Positions 9,923-18,423 of a DNA stretch of 57,112 nt are shown here, piece after piece. Position numbers and translations under genes: made by a program. Origin of the DNA: Grimontia indica (GTDB taxonomy: Bacteria; Pseudomonadota; Gammaproteobacteria; Enterobacterales; Vibrionaceae); assembly GCF_000333895.2 (NCBI RefSeq), contig NZ_ANFM02000070.1:1-57112 (forward strand). The letters run 5' to 3'. The notes under the pieces are model-generated. The model was not told where the DNA came from. It did not search any database and saw nothing but the letters and a program-made list of their open reading frames with translations. Positions within the stretch are counted from its first letter, which is position 1, and each line of letters opens with the position of its first letter.

Positions 9923-9935
9923 TTTACAGTGTAAA
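9923..9935. other. parS2 centromere site (copy 2)
   Basis: TTTACAGTGTAAA, a full match to the Vibrio parS2 consensus. It lies in the divergent gap between the chemoreceptor and the GH13 gene, about 13.9 kb from parA2. Confidence 0.85.
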
Positions 9936-10012
9936 GCAAGATAACACCCTAAAAGCCCGACAAATTGCACTACGCTGAAAGGGTTAACCCGTTAAGGAAT
10001 AAAACAAAAACA

Positions 10013-11629
10013 ATGAAACCCAGCGCATCACCTATTCTCTATCACATTTATGTGCGTAGCTTTTATGACAGCAACGGTGATGGCATCGGCGATCTGCAGG
10101 GCATCATTGAAAAACTCGACTATTTTGACTGGCTGGGTGTTGATGGCATATTGCTTTCCCCTGTCTTTGAATCTCCCCTTAGCGACTTTGGTTACGACAT
10201 TACCAGCCTCCGCGGACTCAACACTGAATACGGTGACATGGCGACATTCACCAAGTTAGTAGCGGAAGCCAAAAACCGTGGGCTTTCCGTGATGCTGGAT
10301 TTTGTCGCCAACCACACTTCCAGCAAACACCCTTGGTTTATTGAAAGCAGTGCCAGCGCAACCTCCGCTAAGGCGGACTGGTATATTTGGGCACCGGCGA
10401 AAAACGATGGCACACCCCCGAATAACTGGCTCACCATATTCGGAGAATCTGCTTGGCGTTGGCACCCCACGCGCGGGCAGTACTATTTGCACAACACGTT
10501 AAGCAACCAACCTGACCTCAATTACCGCAATCCCGATGTGGTGAGAGAACTCAATAAAAGCGTGCGGTTTTGGTTAGATACCGGGGTAAGTGGCCTGCGC
10601 TTGGATTCTGTGAACCTGTTTCTTCATGACGATAAGCTTCGCAACAACCCACCCCGACATTTGGGCTGGCAAGATGACGCCCGTACCGATCCCTATCGTT
10701 ACCAAAGCCAGCGATACAACATCAGCCGACCAGAGAACATTCACCTGCTCAAGCAACTTCGGGGGATTGCTGATGGTTACGACGATAAAAAGTGGCTACT
10801 GGGTTCTCTAAGTGACCCATCGCCTTACGCGGTGATTGACCGCTACACCAGTGAAAGTGACGCCCTGGATGCGGCCAATGTTTTCGAATCGCTGAGTCTT
10901 TGCCACAGTGTTGGGCAGGTGGGTGAGCAGCTCGATGATTTTATGAAGTCGGTGCATCCCGGCATAGGCTGCTGGAGCACGGGAAACCACGATATAGCCA
11001 GAACCGTCAGTCGCTGGCAGGACGCCAATAATCAGCCAGAGGCAGCAAAATTACTTTTGACTATGCTGATGTCGCTGCAAGGGGTGATCAGTCTGTTTCA
11101 GGGCGAAGAACTTGGACTGCCAGAGGCCGATGTCCCTCCTTCTCTACGCAGGGATTTATTCGGTAAACAGGTTATCGCCAATTATGTGGGTCGCGACGGA
11201 TGCCGCACGCCAATGCCCTGGCTCAGTGAGGCGGAAAACCTCGGCTTCAGCGCATCACCTCCTTGGTTGCCAGCCGACCCGACGCATTCAGAATATGCCA
11301 TCGATAAACAGCAACAGGATGAAAGCTCTGTGTTGCACTTTACCCGCGCCTTGCTTTATTGGCGCAAACAACATGTCGCCATGCAGCATGGTGCTTGCCG
11401 CGTGCTGGCCTACAACCAGACGCTGATGGTGCTGGAACGCCACCATGAGGAGCAAACCCTCATCATTGCACTCAATGCCTCAAACAACGAGGCAACTGTC
11501 AGGCTCAACCTGCCCTCTGACGCAAAATCCCTTTCGCTTCCGCATATGGCCGATGCAGTGCCCGAAAACCATGGGGTGCTTAAGCTTCTCCCCTGGCAAG
11601 CATGGGTAGGCGAATTGGTTCGCAGCTAA
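10013..11629 (+). CDS. GH13 alpha-glucosidase-like protein lacking the acid/base glutamate
   Basis: A 538-residue glycoside hydrolase family 13 protein of the oligo-1,6-glucosidase/alpha-glucosidase type. It has the N-terminal (beta/alpha)8 barrel motifs YHIYVRSFYDSNGDGIGDL, DFVANHTSSKHPWF and QPDLNYRNP, and a C-terminal beta domain. Asp198 (GLRLDSVN) matches the nucleophile and Asp327 (GNHD) the transition-state stabiliser. At the acid/base position the sequence reads LLGSLSD, where the paralogue at 14980-16602 has TVGEIGD, so the catalytic Glu is Ser265 here. Hydrolysis should be severely impaired; a binding, regulatory or altered-chemistry role is possible. The frame can begin at TTG 9965, but ATG 10013 follows AAGGAAT and matches the family N-terminus. 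It is a single gene with its own promoter. Confidence 0.85.
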   Translation: MKPSASPILYHIYVRSFYDSNGDGIGDLQGIIEKLDYFDWLGVDGILLSPVFESPLSDFGYDITSLRGLNTEYGDMATFTKLVAEAKNRGLSVMLDFVANHTSSKHPWFIESSASATSAKADWYIWAPAKNDGTPPNNWLTIFGESAWRWHPTRGQYYLHNTLSNQPDLNYRNPDVVRELNKSVRFWLDTGVSGLRLDSVNLFLHDDKLRNNPPRHLGWQDDARTDPYRYQSQRYNISRPENIHLLKQLRGIADGYDDKKWLLGSLSDPSPYAVIDRYTSESDALDAANVFESLSLCHSVGQVGEQLDDFMKSVHPGIGCWSTGNHDIARTVSRWQDANNQPEAAKLLLTMLMSLQGVISLFQGEELGLPEADVPPSLRRDLFGKQVIANYVGRDGCRTPMPWLSEAENLGFSASPPWLPADPTHSEYAIDKQQQDESSVLHFTRALLYWRKQHVAMQHGACRVLAYNQTLMVLERHHEEQTLIIALNASNNEATVRLNLPSDAKSLSLPHMADAVPENHGVLKLLPWQAWVGELVRS

Positions 11630-11687
11630 CTAATTTAGGTTTGACTCATACTTGTTGCGCATTAGGTATTGAAAAACAGGCCATACT

Positions 11688-11953
11688 TATACCCAAACAG
11701 CCTGAAGATGCAGGATTCAGCGAGTTTGACTGGCGTTGTGATCGCGGCGTTCCTTTGCTGGTGTAGCCATCTCCATCAAAAAGGAACAACAAAGAGTACG
11801 GCGTCAGTCAACTCGCCCGAAGGGAGGCCATCAATGCGCCCACTTCTTCGTTAAACTCCACGGAAATAGAATGACTATTCCTCGCGGAATTTGCCTCGAA
11901 TTGAACGCATTGATGACCTCTGAATACGAACACCTTCAGGTTGTTTGGGTATA
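11688..11953. repeat. Full-length palindromic intergenic repeat (ATACCCAAAC family), about 266 bp
   Basis: The element begins TATACCCAAACAGCCTGAAG and ends with the imperfect inverted copy ACCTTCAGGTTGTTTGGGTATA. It fills most of the 416-bp gap between the GH13 and CDGSH genes. Its right end recurs at 1-69 and its two tips at 967-1013. No transposase is encoded. It resembles a non-autonomous, MITE-like intergenic repeat. The rest of this gap (11954-12045) presumably holds the promoter of the next gene. Confidence 0.7.
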
Positions 11954-12045
11954 CATCTGACGATCTTCGACACTATTCCTAAATAGGCGTGAAAAACGCC
12001 AATCACGTTGATCGTCTGAAGCAATGTCGCTTAAAGGAGTAAGTC

Positions 12046-13587
12046 ATGACAGACCCTGTTGTATCCAATAACAAACCGATCAAAGTCGAGCTCGAAAAAG
12101 GTAAAGAATATTACTACTGCCGCTGCGGACGCTCGAAGAAGCAACCCTATTGTGACGGCTCCCATGCCGGGACGGAATTCACGCCTCTGGCCTACAAGGC
12201 CGACAAAGATGGCGAAGCTTGGTTCTGCGCCTGTAAACACACCGGAAACGAGCCTTTCTGCGATGGCACCCATACCCGCTATGCGGATACTGATGTCGGA
12301 AAAGAAATGCCGCCGGTTCAAAGAGAAAGCGCTTCCCCCGCGCCAAAAGCGACCAAGGAAGAGCCTTACGTTGAGCTGATCCACCAGCTCGCAAAAGAAG
12401 GACTGGAAAAATTTGGCCACCACGGGCCGATGACCTCCATGGGCGTGCCACGCTATCAACTCCCAACCTGGGACGATATCCAGATCATGGTGGCGCAAAT
12501 GGCAACGAAACCACTCTTGGATGACGAATCTGTCGGCACCGAACTTATCGTTGGTCCCCGCGCGAAGAAGCCACTGAAACTCGACACGCCGCTGTTTGTG
12601 TCTGACATGAGTTTTGGTGCGCTGTCAGAAGAAGCCAAAGTGGCACTGGCAACCGGTGCGGAAAAAGCGGGCACTGGCATCTGTTCGGGTGAAGGCGGCA
12701 TGCTGCCCGAAGAACACGCTGCGAACAGCCACTATTTCTATGAACTGGCAAGTGCCAAGTTTGGCTTTGAGCTTTCCAAAGTGCGCGATGTTCAGGCTTT
12801 CCATTTCAAAGGTGGTCAGGGTGCGAAAACCGGTACAGGTGGTCACCTGCCGGGCATCAAAAACCATGGAAAGATTTCACAGGTGCGCGGTATTCCAGAA
12901 GGGAAAGATGCCATTTCGCCATCCACCTTCCCTGATCTGAAAACACCCGCGGATTTTGCGCGCATCGCGGATGAAGTGCGCCGTGAAAGTGGCGGTATTC
13001 CAATTGGTTTTAAACTGAGTGCCAACCATATTGAAGCCGATATCGGCTTTGCGCTGGATGCAGGCGCCGATTACATCATCCTAGATGGACGAGGCGGCGG
13101 CACAGGTGCAGCGCCGACACTATTCCGGGATCATATCAGTGTGCCAACCATTCCGGCGCTGGCCCGCGCAAGACGCTTCCTGGACGCACAAGGCGTGAAT
13201 GATGTCACCTTGATCATTACTGGTGGTCTTCGTGTGCCGAGTGACTTTGTAAAAGCATTGGCTCTGGGCGCGGACGGTATTGCCCTCTCCAACAGTGCAA
13301 TGCAAGCGATTGGTTGTGTCGGTGCACGCATGTGTAACTCCAATATGTGTCCGGCGGGTATTGCGACGCAAGATCCAGAGCTTCGCAAGCGCCTGAATGT
13401 GGAGGCAGCTTCCGAGCGACTCTACAACTTCTTCACCGCATCAACCCATCTGATGCAGGTGATGGCACGCGCTTGTGGCCACGATCATCTGAGTAAATTC
13501 ACTCACAGCGATCTCGCGACTTTCAATAAGGAAATGGCGGAGCTTTCCGGTATTCACTACTCCGGTACAGGCCCTTCAACGCTCTGA
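12046..13587 (+). CDS. CDGSH iron-sulfur / glutamate synthase-like FMN domain fusion protein
   Basis: A 513-residue protein with two N-terminal CDGSH-type 2Fe-2S motifs (C25-x-C27...C36DGSH40 and C61-x-C63...C72DGTH76). These are joined to a region (residues about 130-500) resembling the FMN-binding, TIM-barrel synthase domain of glutamate synthase GltB, including GGQGAKTGTGGHLPG, LDGRGGGTGAAPT and MCNSNMCPAGIATQ. The glutaminase domain of true GltB is absent, so it should not use glutamine amide nitrogen. It probably is an FMN- and iron-sulfur-dependent oxidoreductase of unknown substrate. The start at 12046 follows AAAGGAGTAAGTC. It is monocistronic and ends at a shared terminator. Confidence 0.82.
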   Translation: MTDPVVSNNKPIKVELEKGKEYYYCRCGRSKKQPYCDGSHAGTEFTPLAYKADKDGEAWFCACKHTGNEPFCDGTHTRYADTDVGKEMPPVQRESASPAPKATKEEPYVELIHQLAKEGLEKFGHHGPMTSMGVPRYQLPTWDDIQIMVAQMATKPLLDDESVGTELIVGPRAKKPLKLDTPLFVSDMSFGALSEEAKVALATGAEKAGTGICSGEGGMLPEEHAANSHYFYELASAKFGFELSKVRDVQAFHFKGGQGAKTGTGGHLPGIKNHGKISQVRGIPEGKDAISPSTFPDLKTPADFARIADEVRRESGGIPIGFKLSANHIEADIGFALDAGADYIILDGRGGGTGAAPTLFRDHISVPTIPALARARRFLDAQGVNDVTLIITGGLRVPSDFVKALALGADGIALSNSAMQAIGCVGARMCNSNMCPAGIATQDPELRKRLNVEAASERLYNFFTASTHLMQVMARACGHDHLSKFTHSDLATFNKEMAELSGIHYSGTGPSTL

Positions 13588-13608
13588 TCCGATTCCATTG
13601 AGCAAATA

Positions 13609-13770
13609 ATACCAATCACAGTAGGTAGGTGATCAGAAATAGCGCAGGAAAAATGCTCGAGAACAAGGCGAAAAATTTCGATAAGTAGTTATTCTACAAT
13701 CAAATTTTTCAACACAGTGATCGAGCATTTTAACAAGCTAGGATGAGCAGATATTTACTACGATTGGTAT
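13609..13770. repeat. 162-bp inverted-repeat element with ATACCAATC ends
   Basis: It starts ATACCAATCACAGTAG and ends with the inverted counterpart CTACGATTGGTAT. The inner arms also pair imperfectly: AAAATGCTCGAGAACAAG on the left mirrors GATCGAGCATTTTAACAAG on the right. The whole unit could fold into a long hairpin. It lies between two convergent genes and encodes nothing. From general knowledge, similar ATACCAATC-ended repeats occur in marine gammaproteobacteria. Confidence 0.6.
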
Positions 13771-13805
13771 AAAAAGAGGCAGGACTAAAAAACCTGCCTC
13801 TTTTA
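13771..13805. terminator. Bidirectional terminator between the CDGSH fusion gene and the ABC ATPase gene
   Basis: The stem AAAAGAGGCAGG / CCTGCCTCTTTT with a 9-base loop has A-rich and T-rich flanks on both sides. It can therefore terminate the plus-strand CDGSH gene and the minus-strand alpha-glucoside operon. Confidence 0.8.
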
Positions 13806-13828
13806 CGTTTTCAGCGGTTATTTGCTAA

Positions 13829-14962
13829 TTACGGCGTCACAACCAGTGACGGTTTGGTTTCGCCCACCACAGAGCGTTTGAAGGCCTTTCCATCGCGATC
13901 AAACAGGTGGCAATAATCCGCAGGAAACTCGATACAACGTTTATCACCTGCACGGATATTGGTTTGCCCTTCGGTGCGAATCACCACTGGCTCGGCACTT
14001 TGTGGCGTAATGAAGTACATCAGGCACTCGTTACCTAATTGCTCGACAACACTCAGCACCACACCACCTTCCTGGATCGCATCTTTCTCGCCGAAACGAA
14101 TATGCTCAGGACGGATCCCAATCACGCAAGGATCGCCGACGCTGGCGCCGATCGTGTTGGCTGAGACTTCCACTTCCTGACCACGGTGGATCTGAACGCG
14201 GGTCGTCATCTCTCCTGTTTCAACAATATCCGCCGTCAGAAAGTTCATCTTCGGTGAGCCGATGAAGCCGGCCACAAAGGTGTTTGCAGGGTGGTTGTAT
14301 AGCTCAAGCGGAGAACCCACCTGCTCAACACGGCCAGCATCCAGCACCACGATCTTGGTCGCGAGTGTCATCGCTTCCACCTGATCGTGAGTCACGTAGA
14401 TCATGGTTGCGCCAAGACGTTCGTGCAGACGGGCGATTTCCATGCGCATTTGCACGCGAAGCGACGCATCCAGATTCGACAATGGCTCATCGAACAGGAA
14501 GACTTTTGGCTCGCGCACAATTGCACGGCCGATTGCCACACGCTGACGCTGACCACCGGAAAGCTCTTTCGGCTTGCGTTCCAGCAATGGCTTCAGTTGA
14601 AGCGCCGCTGCCACTTCGCGCACTTTCTCGTCCACGGTTTTGGCTTCGGTTTTCGCCAGTTGCAGGCCAAACGCCATGTTCTCGTATACCGTCATGTGCG
14701 GATACAGGGCGTAAGACTGGAACACCATGCCGATACCACGCTCCGGTGGCGGCAGATCGTTACAGACTTGGCCATCAATCTTCAGATCGCCCGTGGTGAT
14801 ATCTTCAAGACCTGCGATCAATCGAAGCAGGGTTGACTTACCACAGCCTGACGGGCCAACGAATACCACAAAATCGCCTTTATCGATGTGAAGATCCACA
14901 TCCTTGGTGACATGTACCTTGCCAAACTTCTTGTTAACTTTATTTAAAATGACCTCAGCCAT
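13829..14962 (-). CDS. ABC transporter ATP-binding protein (MalK/UgpC/AglK-like)
   Basis: A 377-residue CUT1-type carbohydrate ABC ATPase. It has Walker A GPSGCGKST (about residue 37), signature LSGGQRQR, Walker B VFLFDEPLSNLD and the switch His in YVTHDQVEA. A C-terminal TOBE/regulatory domain (about 240-377) follows, with the typical IGIRPEHI segment. It energises the two permeases encoded upstream. It is the last gene of the five-gene operon binding protein - permease - permease - glucosidase - ATPase, the same order as rhizobial aglEFGAK. The start lies 17 bp after the GH13 stop. Confidence 0.9.
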   Translation of the reverse strand: MAEVILNKVNKKFGKVHVTKDVDLHIDKGDFVVFVGPSGCGKSTLLRLIAGLEDITTGDLKIDGQVCNDLPPPERGIGMVFQSYALYPHMTVYENMAFGLQLAKTEAKTVDEKVREVAAALQLKPLLERKPKELSGGQRQRVAIGRAIVREPKVFLFDEPLSNLDASLRVQMRMEIARLHERLGATMIYVTHDQVEAMTLATKIVVLDAGRVEQVGSPLELYNHPANTFVAGFIGSPKMNFLTADIVETGEMTTRVQIHRGQEVEVSANTIGASVGDPCVIGIRPEHIRFGEKDAIQEGGVVLSVVEQLGNECLMYFITPQSAEPVVIRTEGQTNIRAGDKRCIEFPADYCHLFDRDGKAFKRSVVGETKPSLVVTP

Positions 14963-14979
14963 ATTGCGTCCTTACCCTG

Positions 14980-16602
14980 TTATGTCGTTGCAAATGCCGC
15001 CTGATAAGGCGGGAGGGTGACCGATCCATTTTCCAGCCTGAATGCAAATCCATGACCTTCCAGCGCCTGCCAGTTTCCTTCCGGCAGGGAAATAGTCATG
15101 TCTGAATCGGACAGGTTAAAGGCCACCAGCAGACGTTGCTCGTCGTTGTAGCGGACGAATCTGAGCCCCTGTGCATTGGACTGCACATCACTCAACTCGC
15201 CATCCACCAGCACGGCGAACTGCTTACGCCAGCGAAGGTAAGTACGGTAATGCGCCAGCATGCTGTCGCTTTGCTGCTCTTGCTTATCAACCGCCAGCGA
15301 GTTGTGGCGTGGGTCAACGGGCAGCCAAGGTTCGGCAGAGCTGAAACCTGCGTTGCCTTCATCACCAACCCAAGGCATTGGGGTACGGCATCCGTCCCGA
15401 CCTTTGTATTCCGGCCAGAAAGGAATCCCATAAGGGTCCTGAATTTTCTCAAACGGTATATCCGCTTCAGGCAATCCAAGCTCTTCCCCCTGATACAGAC
15501 AGACACTGCCGCGAAGCGAGGTGACCAAAGCCAACAACACTTTGCCGTAAGCCACTTGGTCTGCTTCTTCTGCCCCCCAACGGGTGATACAACGCACCAC
15601 GTCGTGGTTTGACAGCGCCCAACACGCCCAGCCATCGTTGATGGCCCCTTCGATTTTCTCAATCACGGACGCCAGGTAATCCGGCTTGCGGTGAATGTTG
15701 AGCAAATCAAAGGTGTAAGCCATGTGCAGCTTGTCGTTGTCTGCCGTGTACTGAGCCATCAGTGCCAGTGGGTTATCGTCGCCGATCTCCCCAACAGTGG
15801 TGATGTCATCGTACTGATCGAGCAATGCACGCAGCTTTTTCAGAAAACCAAGGTTTTCCGGCTGCGAAATGTCGTACTGGTGTTTTTGCATTGAATACGG
15901 GTTGGTTCCCGGCACGCCGAGCGATTTACTGTCTCCTGCCGACAACCCAGGGTTGTCACGCAACTGACGGTCATGCATGTAGAAATTGACCGTATCGAGA
16001 CGGAAACCGTCGACGCCCAAATCGAGCCAGAATTTCACGGTATCCAACAGGTGTTCCACGACCTCTGGGTTGTGGAAGTTCAAGTCAGGCTGGCTGACGA
16101 GGAAGTTGTGCAGATAATACTGCTGACGTCGGCTTTCCCACTGCCAGGCACAGCCACCAAAAATGGAGAGCCAGTTGTTTGGCGGTGTACCGTCAGGCTT
16201 TGGATCAGCCCAGACATACCAGTCAGATTTCGGGTTATCGCGGCTCACGCGGCTTTCCTGAAACCAGGCATGTTCATCCGAGGTATGGCTGAGAACCTGA
16301 TCGATCATCACTTTCAGACCCAGTTCGTGCGCAACCTGCACCAGCTGCTTAAAGTCATCCAGTGTGCCGAACAGCGGATCGACATCGCGGTAATCGGATA
16401 CGTCGTAGCCGAAGTCTTTCATGGGCGATTTGAAAAAGGGCGACAGCCAGATGGCATCTACGCCGAGCGCCGCCACATAAGGCAGTTGCTGGGTGATACC
16501 CGGCAAGTCACCGATCCCGTCCTGATTGGCATCGTAAAAGCTGCGTGGGTAGATTTGGTAAATAACCGCGCCGCGCCACCAGGTTGATTCTTGTTGTTTC
16601 AT
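14980..16602 (-). CDS. Alpha-glucosidase, GH13 family
   Basis: A 540-residue cytoplasmic GH13 enzyme expected to hydrolyse the imported alpha-glucoside. The catalytic residues are all present: nucleophile D203 (GFRLDTVNF), acid/base E272 (TVGEIGDDN) and the Asp of ALSNHDVVRC. It has the early conserved motifs YQIYPRSFYDANQDGIGDLPG and HTSDEHAWF. It lies 8 bp after the second permease gene and 17 bp before the ATPase gene, so it is translationally embedded in the transport operon. Its paralogue at 10013-11629 lacks the acid/base Glu. Sucrose, maltose, isomaltose and trehalose are all possible substrates and cannot be separated from sequence. Confidence 0.9.
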   Translation of the reverse strand: MKQQESTWWRGAVIYQIYPRSFYDANQDGIGDLPGITQQLPYVAALGVDAIWLSPFFKSPMKDFGYDVSDYRDVDPLFGTLDDFKQLVQVAHELGLKVMIDQVLSHTSDEHAWFQESRVSRDNPKSDWYVWADPKPDGTPPNNWLSIFGGCAWQWESRRQQYYLHNFLVSQPDLNFHNPEVVEHLLDTVKFWLDLGVDGFRLDTVNFYMHDRQLRDNPGLSAGDSKSLGVPGTNPYSMQKHQYDISQPENLGFLKKLRALLDQYDDITTVGEIGDDNPLALMAQYTADNDKLHMAYTFDLLNIHRKPDYLASVIEKIEGAINDGWACWALSNHDVVRCITRWGAEEADQVAYGKVLLALVTSLRGSVCLYQGEELGLPEADIPFEKIQDPYGIPFWPEYKGRDGCRTPMPWVGDEGNAGFSSAEPWLPVDPRHNSLAVDKQEQQSDSMLAHYRTYLRWRKQFAVLVDGELSDVQSNAQGLRFVRYNDEQRLLVAFNLSDSDMTISLPEGNWQALEGHGFAFRLENGSVTLPPYQAAFATT

Positions 16603-16610
16603 GTTTCGAT

Positions 16611-17441
16611 TTATCCCTTAACTGCACCGGCGGTGAGGCCGGAGACGATTCGACGTTGGAAGACCAGCACCATAACGATGAGTGGCACAGTCACAATGAC
16701 GGAAGCCGCCATGATGGTACCCCACGGCAATTCGTATTGACCGGCACCGGAAATCAGTGCGATCGCCACAGGAACCGTGCGTTGCTCATTGGTCAGGGTG
16801 AAAGTCAGGGCAAAGAGGAACTCGTTCCACGCGGCGATAAACGCCAGCAGACCTGTGGTCACCAATGCTGGCCATAGCAGCGGCATCAACACTTTGGTGA
16901 TGATCTGCCACGGGGTTGCGCCATCCACAATCGCAGCTTCTTCCAGTTCAAGAGGGAGTTGCTGCATGAAGGTGGTCAGCACCCAAACCGTAAACGGCAG
17001 CGTGAAGATCATGTAGGCGAGCGCCAGACCCGGCATGGAGTTGTAAAGCCCAAACGCGCGAATGAGCTCAAACAAACCGGACAGTACCGCCACCTGTGGG
17101 AACATCGATACCCCAAGGATTGTCAGCAGCACGATATTGCGGCCGCGGAAACGGATACGTCCCAACGCATAGGACGCCGTCACACCCAGCAGCAGCGAAA
17201 TGGCCACCACAACGGTCGACACCAGCACGGAGTTCAAGAGGTTGCGTTCAAACACCCCACCGGAAAACACCGAAGCGTAATTGCTCCAGTCAAACGATGA
17301 TGGCAAATACTCCACCTGAAACAGTGCTGAACCAGACTTAAAGGAGGTCACGATGGCGTAGTAAAACGGGAACACCGAGAACACGACAATCACAGCAACC
17401 AAGAGGTAGAAGCCTACCTGCAAATACCATTTCTTCGACAT
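16611..17441 (-). CDS. Carbohydrate ABC transporter permease (MalG/AglG-like)
   Basis: A 276-residue inner-membrane permease with six predicted transmembrane segments. The EAA loop ([25 protein letters not shown], near residues 180-205) docks the ATPase. The last segment [35 protein letters not shown] is typical of the MalG branch of CUT1 importers. It pairs with the permease encoded directly upstream (1-bp gap) to form the channel. Confidence 0.9.
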   Translation of the reverse strand: MSKKWYLQVGFYLLVAVIVVFSVFPFYYAIVTSFKSGSALFQVEYLPSSFDWSNYASVFSGGVFERNLLNSVLVSTVVVAISLLLGVTASYALGRIRFRGRNIVLLTILGVSMFPQVAVLSGLFELIRAFGLYNSMPGLALAYMIFTLPFTVWVLTTFMQQLPLELEEAAIVDGATPWQIITKVLMPLLWPALVTTGLLAFIAAWNEFLFALTFTLTNEQRTVPVAIALISGAGQYELPWGTIMAASVIVTVPLIVMVLVFQRRIVSGLTAGAVKG

Positions 17442-17442
17442 A

Positions 17443-18363
17443 TCAGTTGCCCTCGTTCATGCTTTTACGCCCAACGTAGAGATAGGCAATGGTGCAGAGC
17501 GCGACGATCAGGAACAGCAGCGTGGAAGCGGCTGAGCCATAACCGACGTCCTGAAAGTCTACGAGGTTCTGTCTTGCGTACACAGACATCGACATGGTGG
17601 CTTCGTTGGAAGGTGTGAGCACATAGATAAGGTCGAACACCCTCAGCGCATCAAGGGCACGGAAAACCACAGCAACCATAACCGCAGGCATAATGAGTGG
17701 CAGAGTGACTTTGAAGAAGACTTTGACCGGATGGATACCGTCAATCTTGGCGGCTTCGTAGCAATCAGACGGCAGCATCTGCAAGGCAGCAAGCACCAGC
17801 AGGGCCATAAACGGTGTGGTCTTCCACACGTCTACCGCGATCACCACATTGAGCGAGAGATCAGAATCCGCCGTCCAGGCGAGTGGCGCAGCAATCAACC
17901 CCAAGGTCATCAGAAAGTCATTGATGATCCCAAACTGATCATGAAGCATCCAGCCCCACATTTTGGCGGAGACAATCGTTGGGATAGCCCACGGTACCAG
18001 TACCGCGGCACGAACCAATCCCTGCCCTTTGAACTTGGTATTAAGCACCAGAGCGACCACGATCCCGAATACTGTCTCCAGGCTTACAGACACGATGGTG
18101 AAATACAGGGTATTCCACACCGCCTGCCACCAGGTGGGATCAAACAAGATGCCGTAAAATTCGCCGTCTTCGTAGATAAAGTAGTTATCCAAGCCAATGA
18201 ATTCCGCTACCCCACTGCCATCCAAAGTGGCATTGGTCATACTGAACCAGAAGGTTCTCAGTAACGGCCACCCTGCCACCATGGCAAGGGTGATCATCAT
18301 AGGCGTCAGAAACCACCAGGCGGCGCGAACGCGCTTACGCGTGAGTGCGCTGGTCTGTTCCAT
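17443..18363 (-). CDS. Carbohydrate ABC transporter permease (MalF/AglF-like)
   Basis: A 306-residue inner-membrane permease with six predicted helices. Its EAA motif ([26 protein letters not shown], about residues 203-228) would contact the ATPase. The N-terminus [30 protein letters not shown] is characteristic of MalF-like CUT1 permeases. It follows the binding-protein gene after a 60-bp gap that contains a strong hairpin, and leads directly into the second permease gene. Confidence 0.9.
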   Translation of the reverse strand: MEQTSALTRKRVRAAWWFLTPMMITLAMVAGWPLLRTFWFSMTNATLDGSGVAEFIGLDNYFIYEDGEFYGILFDPTWWQAVWNTLYFTIVSVSLETVFGIVVALVLNTKFKGQGLVRAAVLVPWAIPTIVSAKMWGWMLHDQFGIINDFLMTLGLIAAPLAWTADSDLSLNVVIAVDVWKTTPFMALLVLAALQMLPSDCYEAAKIDGIHPVKVFFKVTLPLIMPAVMVAVVFRALDALRVFDLIYVLTPSNEATMSMSVYARQNLVDFQDVGYGSAASTLLFLIVALCTIAYLYVGRKSMNEGN

Positions 18364-18382
18364 ACAATTTTCCTCTGGAAGC

Positions 18383-18413
18383 GGCTGTCAGGCGCTTAGG
18401 GAGCCTGACAGCC
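18383..18413 (-). promoter_or_regulatory. Intercistronic hairpin between binding-protein and permease genes
   Basis: An 11-bp stem GGCTGTCAGGC / GCCTGACAGCC lies just after the binding-protein stop and is not followed by a T tract. Such structures commonly protect the upstream mRNA from 3' exonucleases, raising the binding protein above the membrane components. That role is inferred here. Confidence 0.6.
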
Positions 18414-18423
18414 AGATCAACAC

